A DNA stretch of 64,000 nt from Vreelandella sp031769195 (GTDB lineage Bacteria > Pseudomonadota > Gammaproteobacteria > Pseudomonadales > Halomonadaceae). Both the position numbers and the translations under genes were made by a program. The notes below the pieces were generated by a model. It saw only the letters and a program-made list of their open reading frames with translations. It ran no database searches and had not been told where the DNA came from. This document shows, piece by piece, positions 16,555-26,234 of this stretch (position 1 is its first letter; every line of letters starts with the position of its first letter). The stretch spans positions 62,001-126,000 of the forward strand of contig NZ_JAVHNP010000005.1 of assembly GCF_031769195.1 (NCBI RefSeq), given 5' to 3'.

Positions 16555-17847
16555 TTAGCGTGCCCGCAGCGTTGCTTGCGGCAGCGGCATGGCCAATAAC
16601 TCAGCCACTGTGAAGAACGAGCCGGTTGCCAACACTCGGTCCTCCGGTGCTAGCTGCTTGGCAAGCTTGGCAGCCCCTGCGGCAGGGGAATCGGCGCAAT
16701 AATACACGTGTCCGCCCTGTGACGTAATACGTTCGGCTAACTCTACTGCAGAACGGCCCCGCTCACCGTCAAGGGTTACGCACACCCAATCGGTAATGCT
16801 TGGCATCAACGCTTGGATAACGCCGTCCGCATCCTTGTCATTGAGCATGCCAATCAAGGCCCATTGGCGGCCTCCTTTCGGTGGCGCTGGCAAACGCCGT
16901 GCCACGTATTGCGCCGCGTGGGGGTTATGCCCCACATCCAAGCACCACTGCCCTACCCACTGCATGCGTCCGGAAAGCGTTACCGTACGTAGTGCCCTGC
17001 ACACGATATTTAACTGTAGCGATAGACCCGCTAAAGCCAGCGACTGGAGCGCTGTAGCGGCATTATCAATGGGCAAACCAGGATCAGGTAAACCATCCAG
17101 GGAAAGTGTGTCGCCTTCGGCTGTCAGGCCATGCCAACACCACGGAGCGCCGACCTGATCGCCCGCGCTGTGACTAAAGGCAGAACCCAAGGCGTAGCTA
17201 CGCGCTGCGATCTCAATCGCAGAGTCCAATACGCTCGCTGGCAGCGACTGACTCCCCAGCACGGCGGGCTTTAACGGGCGAAAAATACCTGCTTTTTCAC
17301 GCCCGATCTGCTCGAGTTCCGTGCCGAGAAAATTGGCGTGATCCAGCGCGATGGTAGTTACGATGGCCACATCCGCATCAATGATGTTCACGGCATCTAA
17401 ACGTCCGCCCAGCCCCACTTCCAAGATGGCAACATCTAAAGAAGCATTAGCTAAGCACCACAAGGCACACAGCGTACCGGCCTCGAAATACGTTAGACTC
17501 ACCACCGGCGCTTGTAAGCGAGCATCTTCCACCTGCTGGAAGCCTTCCACCAAACGCTGGTCGCTAGCTTCCCGCCCGTCTATCGTCACCCGTTCGTTGT
17601 AACGCAACAGATGCGGAGACGTGTAGGTGCCCGCGCGCCAGCCGTGGGCACGGGCAATCGCATCCATCATGGCAAGGGTAGAACCCTTGCCGTTGGTGCC
17701 AGCCACGGTGATGACCTTATTCGCAATGGGGCGCTCTAGCAGCCCCATGCGTTTAGCCACCAGGGAAACACGCTCCAACCCCATATCAATCCCTACGGGA
17801 TGCAGGGTTTCAAGGTAATGAAGCCATGCCGCTAAGGTGTTAGGCAT
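16555..17847 (-). CDS. folC: Bifunctional dihydrofolate synthase / folylpolyglutamate synthase
   Basis: A Mur-ligase-like ATP-dependent enzyme that adds glutamate to dihydropteroate and to folates. The ATP loop is VAGTNGKGST (about 48-57). Other family segments are YTSPHLLRYNERV, EVGLGGRLDAVN, TTIALDHANFLG, REKAGIFRP and DVGHNPHA. The 430-residue length is typical. Its start overlaps the end of accD by 8 bp, indicating translational coupling. Confidence 0.95.
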   Translation of the reverse strand: MPNTLAAWLHYLETLHPVGIDMGLERVSLVAKRMGLLERPIANKVITVAGTNGKGSTLAMMDAIARAHGWRAGTYTSPHLLRYNERVTIDGREASDQRLVEGFQQVEDARLQAPVVSLTYFEAGTLCALWCLANASLDVAILEVGLGGRLDAVNIIDADVAIVTTIALDHANFLGTELEQIGREKAGIFRPLKPAVLGSQSLPASVLDSAIEIAARSYALGSAFSHSAGDQVGAPWCWHGLTAEGDTLSLDGLPDPGLPIDNAATALQSLALAGLSLQLNIVCRALRTVTLSGRMQWVGQWCLDVGHNPHAAQYVARRLPAPPKGGRQWALIGMLNDKDADGVIQALMPSITDWVCVTLDGERGRSAVELAERITSQGGHVYYCADSPAAGAAKLAKQLAPEDRVLATGSFFTVAELLAMPLPQATLRAR

Positions 17848-18841
17848 TGCGCGAAGCGTCGTCGCTCGACGCCTTACGAGGCTCAGCCGACGCGGAGGAC
17901 GTTGCCGTATCAGCTAGCTGCTCTTCATTAACTACAGGCTCTACCACGTTCGCTTCTTCGACAGGTTCTGCCTCGGCAGGGACAACCGCTTGATGCGTTA
18001 GCTTACGCAGCACACCGCCTACGCGGGCACGCATATCGTGGCGATGAACAATCATATCCACCGTGCCGTGCTCCAGCAGAAACTCGCTGCGCTGGAAACC
18101 TTCAGGCAGGGTTTCACGAACGGTTTGCTCAATGACCCGTGGTCCAGCAAAACCAATCAGCGCGTTGGGCTCAGCAATATTGAGATCACCCAGCATCGCT
18201 AGAGAGGCTGAAACACCGCCAAAGACCGGGTCGGTTAGCACCGAAATGTACGGCACGCCCGCCTGCTTCAACTTCTCAAGCGCAGCCGAGGTTTTCGCCA
18301 TCTGCATCAGCGAGAACAAAGCTTCCTGCATACGTGCGCCACCAGAGGCTGCAAAGCAAACCAACGGAATGCCCTCTTCCAGCGCAATCGTGGCAGCACG
18401 TACAAATTTCTCACCAACCACCGCCCCCATGGAGCCACCCATAAAGGTGAACTCAAACGCCACGGCAACGATTGGCAGGCCATCCAGCTCACCGCGCATG
18501 GCCACCAACGCATCTTTTTCGCCAGTGTCTTTTTGGGCAGCCGTCAGGCGGTCTTTGTACTTCTTGGAGTCGCGGAATTTGAGACGATCATTCGGCTCAA
18601 TCTCTGCCGCGATCTCTTCGCGCCCCTGTTTATCCAGGAACCAGTCCAAGCGCTTGCGGGCCGTTAAGCGTAAGTGGTGCTCACACTTGGGGCATACGCT
18701 GTGATGCTTTTCTAACTCAGGGAGGTAGAGAACAGCTTCACACTTGGGACATTTACGCCAGAGACCATCGGGCACGCTGGCACGACGGTCTTTACGCTGG
18801 ATACGCCCCATGGAGGGCACGATCTTGTCTAACCAGCTCAT
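17840..18841 (-). CDS. accD: Acetyl-CoA carboxylase carboxyltransferase subunit beta
   Basis: With AccA it transfers the carboxyl group from biotin-BCCP to acetyl-CoA, starting fatty-acid synthesis. The N-terminal zinc ribbon has two CPKC pairs (near residues 30-52 from the chosen start). The crotonase-like core includes GGSMGAVVGEKFVRA, ASGGARMQE, and GGVSASLAMLGD. A roughly 45-residue Glu/Ala-rich tail follows the usual C-terminus. The start MSWLDKIVP at 18841 matches the family N-terminus; the open frame extends 14 codons further upstream. It sits between trpA and folC. Confidence 0.95.
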   Translation of the reverse strand: MSWLDKIVPSMGRIQRKDRRASVPDGLWRKCPKCEAVLYLPELEKHHSVCPKCEHHLRLTARKRLDWFLDKQGREEIAAEIEPNDRLKFRDSKKYKDRLTAAQKDTGEKDALVAMRGELDGLPIVAVAFEFTFMGGSMGAVVGEKFVRAATIALEEGIPLVCFAASGGARMQEALFSLMQMAKTSAALEKLKQAGVPYISVLTDPVFGGVSASLAMLGDLNIAEPNALIGFAGPRVIEQTVRETLPEGFQRSEFLLEHGTVDMIVHRHDMRARVGGVLRKLTHQAVVPAEAEPVEEANVVEPVVNEEQLADTATSSASAEPRKASSDDASRNA

Positions 18842-18933
18842 ATCAAAAAGGCTTCCGTGTACGTCAAGGCTTGGCAGCGCCAAGCCTGATGAGTGTCGTC
18901 AATCAATTCAGTGTAGACGATGAGGGAACGCGC

Positions 18934-19737
18934 TTAGGCGTCCATCGCGGTGCGCATTTCTGCCAGCACGCTTTTTAACTGCCCGGCAATGGTTTCAGGC
19001 GCATCAACGCTATCGGCAATACGGTTCACCAACGCGCTGCCTACAATCACCCCGTCGGCAACTTTTGCCACTTCGGCAGCGGTCACGCCATCACGAATAC
19101 CAAAACCCACGCATAGTGGCAGATCGGTCATATCGCGCAGTGGCGCAAGGTGCTCGGCAACATCCTCAGCGTTCAACGTTGCCGCACCGGTGACACCTTT
19201 CAGCGAAACATAATAAAGGTAGCCCTCACCGTGGGCGCATATTGTAGCGGCACGGGCATGGGAAGTGGTAGGCGCAACGAGGAAAATCGCTGCTAAACCG
19301 CGGGCTTTCAGCAGTGGGCCGAACTCATCGGCCTCTTCGGGCGGCATATCTACCACTAGCACGCCATCCACCCCTACGTTGGCTGCTTCATCAGCAAACG
19401 TCTCGTACCCGATGCGCTCGATGGGATTTAAATACCCCATCAAGACCACGGGCGTGGTGGTATCTGTTTGACGAAACTCTGCCACCATTTCCAGCAGGTC
19501 GACCAAACGAGTGCCCTGCTTCAGCGCCCGTTCACAGGCTTTCTGAATCACCGGACCATCGGCCATGGGGTCTGAAAACGGCACGCCAAGCTCAATCACA
19601 TCAGCACCCGCTTCCACCAGGGCATGCATAAAGCCAACAGTGTACTGGGGCGCTGGGTCACCCGCCGTAATGTAAGGAATGAGGGCTTTACGGCCCTGCT
19701 GCTTTAATTCTGAAAAACGCTGGTCAATACGATTCAT
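18934..19737 (-). CDS. trpA: Tryptophan synthase alpha subunit
   Basis: Cleaves indole-3-glycerol phosphate to indole and G3P. Motifs seen: YITAGDP, the catalytic glutamate in VIELGVPFSDPMADGPVIQ, the catalytic aspartate region DGVLVVDMPPEE, and the phosphate-binding VGFGIRDG and GVIVGSALV. The 267 residues match the family. It is 8 bp downstream of trpB in one transcript with trpF above and accD below. Confidence 0.97.
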   Translation of the reverse strand: MNRIDQRFSELKQQGRKALIPYITAGDPAPQYTVGFMHALVEAGADVIELGVPFSDPMADGPVIQKACERALKQGTRLVDLLEMVAEFRQTDTTTPVVLMGYLNPIERIGYETFADEAANVGVDGVLVVDMPPEEADEFGPLLKARGLAAIFLVAPTTSHARAATICAHGEGYLYYVSLKGVTGAATLNAEDVAEHLAPLRDMTDLPLCVGFGIRDGVTAAEVAKVADGVIVGSALVNRIADSVDAPETIAGQLKSVLAEMRTAMDA

Positions 19738-19745
19738 GCTAGCCC

Positions 19746-20984
19746 TTAAAACTCGATGCCGTCGATTTTCGCAACGGTCATGATGTCTTTATCACCACGA
19801 CCCGAGAGATTCACCACAATATGCTGATCAGGGCGCATGGTGGGTGCCAGCACCTTAGCATGGGCCAAGGCATGGGCAGACTCCAAAGCAGGCATAATGC
19901 CTTCCATATGGGTTAACTCACGGAACGCTTCCAGCACTTCTTTATCGTTCGCGGCGACGTAGTTCACACGGCCTACGTCTTTCCATAGCGCGTGCTCTGG
20001 ACCAACGCCAGGGTAATCCAAGCCTGCCGAGATAGAGTGGGTATCCGACACCTGCCCTGCTTCATCCGACATCAAATACGTGCGGTTACCGTGCAACACA
20101 CCGCGGGGCGCATTAGAGGTGAGCGGCGCTGCGTGGCGGCCAGTCTCAACACCGTCACCACCGGCCTCTACGCCGTACATCGCCACTGCGTCATCTTCTA
20201 CAAACGGGTAGAAGAGTCCCAGTGCGTTAGAGCCACCCCCCACACAGGCCACGAGCGCATCCGGCAAACGGCCGATTTGCTCAAGCGACTGGCGGCGAGC
20301 TTCACGGCCCACCACGGCATTGAAATCGCGTACCAGCTGCGGGTACGGGTGCGGGCCAGCGACGGTGCCGATGATGTAGAACGTGTTATCGACGTTGGTT
20401 ACCCAGTCACGCAGGGCTTCGTTCATGGCATCTTTCAGTGTACGCGTGCCGGATTCCACCGGAATCACACGCGCACCCAGCAGCCGCATGCGGTAAACAT
20501 TGAGCTTTTGGCGCTGCACATCGGCAGCACCCATATAAACATCACACTCAAGGCCTAAACGGGCAGCAACGGTGGCCGTGGCAACGCCATGCTGGCCTGC
20601 GCCGGTTTCCGCAATCACCCGCGGCTTGCCGGTTTTTTTCGCCAGCAGTGCCTGGCCAATGGTGTTATTCACCTTGTGGGCGCCGGTGTGGTTCAGGTCT
20701 TCACGCTTCAACCAAATTTGCGCACCGCCTAACGAGTCTGACCAGCGCTTGGCATGGTACAGCGGAGAAGGACGGCCCACGTAGTAAGCCAAGTCGCGAT
20801 CAAATTCAGCCTGAAACTCCGGGTCATCCCTCAAGCTCAGGTAAATCTGCTCTAACTCTTCGAGGGCAAAGCTTAGGGTTTCTGACACAAACCGGCCGCC
20901 GTAGGGGCCATAATGGCCACGGGCATCCGGCATTCGGGTCAGGTCGCTGAACTTGGTTTCAGTTACTGAGACAGTCACAGGCAT
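19746..20984 (-). CDS. trpB: Tryptophan synthase beta subunit
   Basis: PLP enzyme that condenses indole with serine to make tryptophan. Motifs: GPYGGRFVSETL at the N-terminus, the Schiff-base lysine in LNHTGAHKVNN, the carboxylate-binding ETGAGQHG, and the phosphate loop GGGSNALG. The 412 residues fit a TrpB1. It lies 106 bp downstream of trpF and next to trpA. Confidence 0.97.
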   Translation of the reverse strand: MPVTVSVTETKFSDLTRMPDARGHYGPYGGRFVSETLSFALEELEQIYLSLRDDPEFQAEFDRDLAYYVGRPSPLYHAKRWSDSLGGAQIWLKREDLNHTGAHKVNNTIGQALLAKKTGKPRVIAETGAGQHGVATATVAARLGLECDVYMGAADVQRQKLNVYRMRLLGARVIPVESGTRTLKDAMNEALRDWVTNVDNTFYIIGTVAGPHPYPQLVRDFNAVVGREARRQSLEQIGRLPDALVACVGGGSNALGLFYPFVEDDAVAMYGVEAGGDGVETGRHAAPLTSNAPRGVLHGNRTYLMSDEAGQVSDTHSISAGLDYPGVGPEHALWKDVGRVNYVAANDKEVLEAFRELTHMEGIMPALESAHALAHAKVLAPTMRPDQHIVVNLSGRGDKDIMTVAKIDGIEF

Positions 20985-21090
20985 ACCTCACAAGATCGCC
21001 AGAAAAGGCAAAAAATGGATGAATAAATGTCTGGCGCGCTCACAGTGGCGGTGAGCCATACGCCTGAATTTGGGTGCACGCAGGAGGCGT

Positions 21091-21726
21091 TTAACGCGAA
21101 TTGGCCTGCGCCACATGACGAACAAAAGCGGTCATTAAAGACGCGTCTTTAACGCCGGGGGATGCCTCAATACCACCTGAAACATCAACAGCATACGGTG
21201 CAACTTGAGCAACCGCAGCGGCAATATTATCGGCTGTTAACCCACCCGCCAGGATAACAGGTTTTTCAAACGATGCGGGGATTCTAGACCAATCAAAGGT
21301 CTCACCAGTTCCCCCTGGCACCCCAGGGCGATAAGCATCTAACAGAAGCGCTTGAGCCACTGCATACTCACTCGCCGCCTGATGCAGGTCGAGGTCGTCA
21401 CGCATGCGTAGCGCTTTGATCCAGGGCCGCCCGAACTGCTGACAAAACGCCGCTGATTCATCGCCATGAAATTGGATAAGATCCAGGTGCGGCAGGCACT
21501 GCTCAATCAGCTCTGCGGGCTGGTTCACAAACAGACCTACCCGCGTCACAAATGCAGGCACCTGCGCGGCAAGCACCTGCAGAGCCTCAGGTGTAATGCT
21601 ACGGCTGCTTTTTGGCCACATGACAAAACCAAGCGCATCGACACCTAACGCCACTGCCTGGGCGATATCATCGGGGCGGGTAAGACCACAAAATTTAATC
21701 CGCGTGCGAGTGGGCATTTGGGTCAT
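21091..21726 (-). CDS. trpF: Phosphoribosylanthranilate isomerase
   Basis: A TIM-barrel isomerase of tryptophan synthesis. The catalytic cysteine is in KFCGLTRPDD near the N-terminus and the general acid aspartate in VDVSGGIE near the C-terminus; FHGDE and LAGGLTADN are also typical. The ATG at 21726 overlaps the truA stop in an ATGA arrangement. An internal ATG three codons in is possible. Confidence 0.95.
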   Translation of the reverse strand: MTQMPTRTRIKFCGLTRPDDIAQAVALGVDALGFVMWPKSSRSITPEALQVLAAQVPAFVTRVGLFVNQPAELIEQCLPHLDLIQFHGDESAAFCQQFGRPWIKALRMRDDLDLHQAASEYAVAQALLLDAYRPGVPGGTGETFDWSRIPASFEKPVILAGGLTADNIAAAVAQVAPYAVDVSGGIEASPGVKDASLMTAFVRHVAQANSR

Positions 21727-22661
21727 GAAGAGGACTCTTGCTGGGCGGGATGTGCCTGTTTGGAGAACGTAAGCCGCCGCCTGGCCGCAACGCGAGGACT
21801 ATCCGGCAGAACCCGTTCGCCCGTCCACTCGCCAGTGAACGCGAGCAGGTTCGGGCCAAGCGGCTCTTTGGGTAAATCAAAACGCTCATCGTAGATGGAA
21901 TCGACAAAATGCAGGCCGCAAGCCGGTGCTGTCACATCACCTTTACGGCGATTTTTGAGCGCCAGCAGGCGTTCGATATGCCCCTCGTCCTGCACGCCAC
22001 GGCCAACGCTTGCCAAGGCACCGGCAATATTGCGAATCATATGATGCAAAAAGGCATTGCCCTGAATATCGATCACTACCAGCGGGCCGTAGCGCTTTAC
22101 TTCGACAAAGTGCATTTGCCGCCAGGGCGTTTTCGACTGGCAACCCGCCGCGCGAAAGCTGCTGAAGTCGTGCTCACCAACCAAGGCCTGGGCAGCACGG
22201 TGCATGGCGTCCGCATCCAACGGGTCGCGGCACCAGGTAACGTTAGCGCGCTCTAGCACAGGCCGACTAATTTGATTCAGGAACAGATAGCGATAGCGGC
22301 GCGCCAACGCTCCTAAGCGGGAGTGAAAATCATCGGAGACCGGCTTGACCCAACGCACGGCCACATCCCTAGGCAAATTGGTATTGGCGCCAAATATCCA
22401 GGCTTTTTCGCTACGCTGTACCGGAGGGTCGAAGTGAATGACTTGTCGGGTGGCATGTACGCCGGAATCCGTCCGCCCGCTGGCATGAATACGCACCGGC
22501 GCGCCAGCCACCTTGGCTAACGCTTCCTCAATCGCCTGCTGAACGGAGGCGGCATGCTTTAAACGCTGAAAGCCGCAAAAGCGAGAGCCATCGTACTCAA
22601 TGCCCATCGCCAAGCGGCCTGCTAGCGGTTGTGTCTCATCAAAGTGGTAGAACAGGGTCAT
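21723..22661 (-). CDS. truA: tRNA pseudouridine(38-40) synthase
   Basis: Isomerises uridines 38-40 in the tRNA anticodon arm. The catalytic aspartate lies in SGRTDSGVHATRQV. Other TruA blocks are GIEYDGSRFCGFQ, ARRYRYLF, HDFSSFRAAGCQSKTPWR and GNAFLHHMIRNIAGAL. The 312 residues include a basic C-terminal extension. It lies 9 bp after fimV and overlaps trpF, the same order as in Pseudomonas. Confidence 0.96.
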   Translation of the reverse strand: MTLFYHFDETQPLAGRLAMGIEYDGSRFCGFQRLKHAASVQQAIEEALAKVAGAPVRIHASGRTDSGVHATRQVIHFDPPVQRSEKAWIFGANTNLPRDVAVRWVKPVSDDFHSRLGALARRYRYLFLNQISRPVLERANVTWCRDPLDADAMHRAAQALVGEHDFSSFRAAGCQSKTPWRQMHFVEVKRYGPLVVIDIQGNAFLHHMIRNIAGALASVGRGVQDEGHIERLLALKNRRKGDVTAPACGLHFVDSIYDERFDLPKEPLGPNLLAFTGEWTGERVLPDSPRVAARRRLTFSKQAHPAQQESSS

Positions 22662-22670
22662 CGAGCCACG

Positions 22671-24725
22671 TCATTTAGAGAATTTTGAAGGTTCACTATT
22701 ATCCCGGCGTCGCGGCTCGAATGCCACCTCTTCAATTTCCCACTCCTCCTCCTGCTCGCGGCGCGAGTGGGAGGCAACGCTCTCTTGTCGCTGAGACCAG
22801 CTAGGCTGACTTCCTACGCCCGCTTCTTCGCCATGGGTGTCGCTGGTTAACGAGGGTGGGTGGTAATCAATGTAGTGCGCCCTATCCTCTTCTTGCACAG
22901 GCTTCTCAGTCGCTTCAACGACGTCCTCTTTTTGTTCGGCGGGAGCATACGCCACCTCTTGAACGGGCTCGGGCGAGTCTAGAAAAGCCGCTTCCAGCGC
23001 CGCCTCATCCTCCTCGGTGACCGATGACACCTCATCGCTATCCGCTAGATCATTAGGCGCGTCATCGCCGAGCGCATCATCGCTGTGAGCAGTAGAACTG
23101 ACCGCTTCATAGCGCAGCGCTTCCTGCTCACCGCCGGTCTGTTTATCGCTAATCCATTGATCGCTAACCGGGCTATCATTGGAGGACACCTCTTCCTCCA
23201 TCAAGCTAAACGCCGTCTCGTTCTTAGGGGGAGCGCTATCTTGCTTGTCAGGCGCCTCTTCATAGGAAGACGCGTCGGCTTGGCTCGGCGCTGGCGCAGT
23301 GTCGGTGCGCGGCGGCGTATACAGCGACTCTTCAGGCGGCGCCGCTTTAGGTGCTTCCTCTGTCTTAGGCGTCGCTGCAACGCTAGGCTCAGCGCGCTTG
23401 GGCGGCGTTACATCGGCAGCCAAACCAGCCGGCGCAGGCGCATCTTCCCATTGGCGCTCACGACGCTTGCGTGCCCATACCAGCGCACCTAACAGCAGCG
23501 CTAACGCAGCGCTGGCCAACGGCCACTGATATTGCTCTAAGCGCTCAATCACGCCGGGGCTTGCCGCTGTGCTCGGCGCACTGCCGACAGAGGGGCTCAC
23601 CGCAGCGGGGGGATTGGAAACCCGAGCGGTATTAGAAACCGAAGTGGTATCGGCGGCACGGGCTTCAGCGGCAGCAAGCGCTCGCTGGGTTTCACGCTGA
23701 GAGGCATTCAGCGCCGCGGTAAGAGAGGCTACCTCTTGGCGCAGCGCGGCCATTTCAGCGCGCATGGCTTCCCGCTCATCCAGCACGGTTTGTAGCATGG
23801 CTTGGCTTTCTCGCAGCTGTTCGGCCAAGTCGTTGAGCGTTAGCCCTGCCAGTTCGCCCTCCTCCACGGTGGCCTCGGGCGCAGCGGGCGATACGGAGGG
23901 TTCAGGCTCAGCCTCACGCTCACTCACAAGCTCTTTCTCGGATTCAGGTGCCGAACGTGTAGGTTGGCGCATGGCTTGAATCGATTGTGCCGCCTGTGCA
24001 GGCGTGCGGGCCATCAACTGCTCGCGGCTTGGCACGCTTAATGTCTGCCCTGCCCGCATATCATCTACGTTACCGGTGGGAAACGCGGATGGATTAGCGG
24101 CCACCAACGCCACCATCATCTGTTGCACAGTTACATCGGCAGGCTTGATGCGCGCTGCTACGCCCCACAGCGTATCGCCACTGGCGACGTAGGCAATATC
24201 ACGAGACACATTTGCGGAAGGTACTACCGGTGAAGCAGGCGATGCTGCAGCCAGCGTGGTGGCGGGTGCTGATGTTGCAGCAGCAGGCGGCGCGGTGCTG
24301 TTCCCACTAGAGGCACTGCTCCCACTAGAGGCATAGTCGGGCGGATCAAACAGCAGCGTGAGGGCCTCGGTGCGCCGCCCACCGGGTGTGGTGATCGTCA
24401 CCAATAGATCAAGCCAGGGTTCATTCACCGCTTGCTCAGAACGCAATACTAGCTGCGCCCCCGAAGGCAGGCGCTGTAGCTCAGCCCGCACACTCGCCGC
24501 CAGCGGCGTCCACTCAAGGCCGAGCGCATTAAAAGCAGCCTGGTTGGCAATCTCCACACGCACGTCGTCCAGCGCCACATTAGCGGCATCTACCAAGGGC
24601 ACGGTGGCGTCTAGCGGCGCTTGCAGCGGTGAATTCACGGTGGCCTGCCCCAACCCAACGGCTAAGGCCAACGGGCTAACGGCGCTCAGCGGCAGCCACA
24701 ACAACCATGCCAGCTTTTTTTTCAT
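22671..24725 (-). CDS. fimV: FimV-like peptidoglycan-binding hub protein (short form)
   Basis: FimV organises polar type IV pilus/type II secretion functions in Pseudomonas. Seen here (684 aa from the ATG at 24725, AGGGG upstream): signal peptide (KKKLAWLLWLPLSAVSPLALA), the conserved FimV N-terminal domain GLGQATVNSPLQAPLDATVPL, and a LysM-like segment (DTLWGVAARIKPADVTVQQMM). A coiled coil (LRESQAMLQTVLDEREAMRAEMAALRQEV), one TM helix (WPLASAALALLLGALVWARKR) and an acidic cytoplasmic region follow. The C-terminal TPR/FimV helical domain of the usual 900-residue protein is not seen; the product ends in a charged segment. Confidence 0.85.
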   Translation of the reverse strand: MKKKLAWLLWLPLSAVSPLALAVGLGQATVNSPLQAPLDATVPLVDAANVALDDVRVEIANQAAFNALGLEWTPLAASVRAELQRLPSGAQLVLRSEQAVNEPWLDLLVTITTPGGRRTEALTLLFDPPDYASSGSSASSGNSTAPPAAATSAPATTLAAASPASPVVPSANVSRDIAYVASGDTLWGVAARIKPADVTVQQMMVALVAANPSAFPTGNVDDMRAGQTLSVPSREQLMARTPAQAAQSIQAMRQPTRSAPESEKELVSEREAEPEPSVSPAAPEATVEEGELAGLTLNDLAEQLRESQAMLQTVLDEREAMRAEMAALRQEVASLTAALNASQRETQRALAAAEARAADTTSVSNTARVSNPPAAVSPSVGSAPSTAASPGVIERLEQYQWPLASAALALLLGALVWARKRRERQWEDAPAPAGLAADVTPPKRAEPSVAATPKTEEAPKAAPPEESLYTPPRTDTAPAPSQADASSYEEAPDKQDSAPPKNETAFSLMEEEVSSNDSPVSDQWISDKQTGGEQEALRYEAVSSTAHSDDALGDDAPNDLADSDEVSSVTEEDEAALEAAFLDSPEPVQEVAYAPAEQKEDVVEATEKPVQEEDRAHYIDYHPPSLTSDTHGEEAGVGSQPSWSQRQESVASHSRREQEEEWEIEEVAFEPRRRDNSEPSKFSK

Positions 24726-24900
24726 GTAGGCCCCTACTGCCTGCGATTCCCTGCTACGTAGCAACCACCACGATGGGTGCAACAATGCTTGGCTGCAACG
24801 AAGTATGTTAGTTCGTTCTTATCATAACGTATTTAACATGAAGCTATGTTCAACGCATACGTTTGCATGAGCATGTGGTCTAGAAACATAAATCAGCGAC

Positions 24901-24934
24901 AAAAAAATGGGAAGCTGCGAACAGCTTCCCACTT
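24901..24934 (-). terminator. Rho-independent terminator after asd
   Basis: Stem GGGAAGCTG / CAGCTTCCC; on the minus strand it is followed by a run of seven T. It separates asd from fimV. Confidence 0.88.
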
Positions 24935-24973
24935 ACTATCACGCTAGCGTTGATCAGCACATGACGCTAATGC

Positions 24974-26086
24974 TTACTGCTCACGCAAAATTTTCAACAT
25001 GCGCTTGAGCGGCTCTGCGGCGCCCCATAGCAGTTGGTCACCTACGCTGAAGGCAGAGAGGTACTCACCGCCCATTTTCAGCTTACGTAGGCGGCCTACC
25101 GGCACTTGCAGCGTGCCAGTGGCGGCAGCAGGCGTTAAACCGGCAATGGTCGCGTCTTTGTCGTTGGGGATCAGCTTGACCCACTCGTTATGCTTGGCAA
25201 TACGCTCTTCAATCTCATCCAGCGGCACATCTTGCTTCAGCTTGATGGTGAACGCCTGGCTGTGGGAGCGCATAGCACCGATACGTACGCAGAGGCCATC
25301 AATGGGAATCGGGTTGTTCTCAAGGCCCAGAATCTTGTTGGTCTCGACGCTGCCCTTCCACTCTTCACGGCTCTGACCGCTGTCGAGCTTGGTGTCGATC
25401 CACGGCAACAGGCTGCCTGCCAGCGGCGCAGCAAAGTTGTCAGTGGGGAAATCACCGCTGCGCATGGCCGCCGTCACTTTGCGGTCGATATCCAAAATCG
25501 CGCTAGCCGGGTCGGCCAGTTCGCTGGAAACGCTGTCACGCAGCTGGCCCATTTGGTTGAGCAGCTCACGCATGTGTTTAGCGCCAGAGCCTGACGCCGC
25601 CTGATAGGTCATGGAGGTCATCCACTCAACCATATTGGCCTCGAACAGGCCACCCAAGCCCATCAGCATTAGGCTAACGGTGCAGTTGCCGCCAACAAAG
25701 GTCTTCGCGCCATTGGCAAGCTGCGCGTCGATGACGTTACGGTTCACCGGGTCTAGTACGATGGTGGCGTCGTCTTCCATACGCAGGGTGCTTGCCGCGT
25801 CAATCCAGTAACCTTTCCAGCCAGCGGCACGTAGATCTTTGTAAACAGGCTTAGTGTAATCACCGCCTTGGCAGGTCATCACTACGTCTAGCGCTTTAAG
25901 CGCCTCAATATCGTACGCATCTTTCAGCGGAGGCACGTCCACGCCGATATCGGGACCAGGCTGGCCGACTTGAGAAGTGGTGAAAAAGATCGGCTCAATG
26001 CCGTTAAAATCACCATCTTCCTGCATGCGCTGCATCAGCACCGAGCCAACCATGCCACGCCATCCCACGAAACCGACTTTCAACAT
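24974..26086 (-). CDS. asd: Aspartate-semialdehyde dehydrogenase
   Basis: Reduces aspartyl phosphate to aspartate semialdehyde for lysine/DAP, threonine and methionine synthesis. Motifs: VGFVGWRGMVGSVLMQRM (NADP loop), the active-site cysteine in GGNCTVSLMLMGLGGLF, and the acceptor-histidine region ICVRIGAMRSHSQAFTIKL. The 370 residues match the gram-negative family. GGAGG lies 7 nt before the ATG. Gene order leuB-asd-fimV is as in Pseudomonas. Confidence 0.97.
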   Translation of the reverse strand: MLKVGFVGWRGMVGSVLMQRMQEDGDFNGIEPIFFTTSQVGQPGPDIGVDVPPLKDAYDIEALKALDVVMTCQGGDYTKPVYKDLRAAGWKGYWIDAASTLRMEDDATIVLDPVNRNVIDAQLANGAKTFVGGNCTVSLMLMGLGGLFEANMVEWMTSMTYQAASGSGAKHMRELLNQMGQLRDSVSSELADPASAILDIDRKVTAAMRSGDFPTDNFAAPLAGSLLPWIDTKLDSGQSREEWKGSVETNKILGLENNPIPIDGLCVRIGAMRSHSQAFTIKLKQDVPLDEIEERIAKHNEWVKLIPNDKDATIAGLTPAAATGTLQVPVGRLRKLKMGGEYLSAFSVGDQLLWGAAEPLKRMLKILREQ

Positions 26087-26234
26087 GTGAAGTCCTCCAA
26101 CTAAGAATGAGACCTATATTATACACAAATATTAGACACGACGTCGGCCACCCCTGAGGGCGGCCGACAGGCACTACACAAACAGCTACACAAACCAGTG
26201 TTAAATGAATCAACTAGTTAGCATGCTTTCTTTG

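Noticed and set aside
26125..26175. GC-rich hairpin after leuB as a terminator
   Set aside because: Strong stem, but no T-run on the minus strand; left unannotated.
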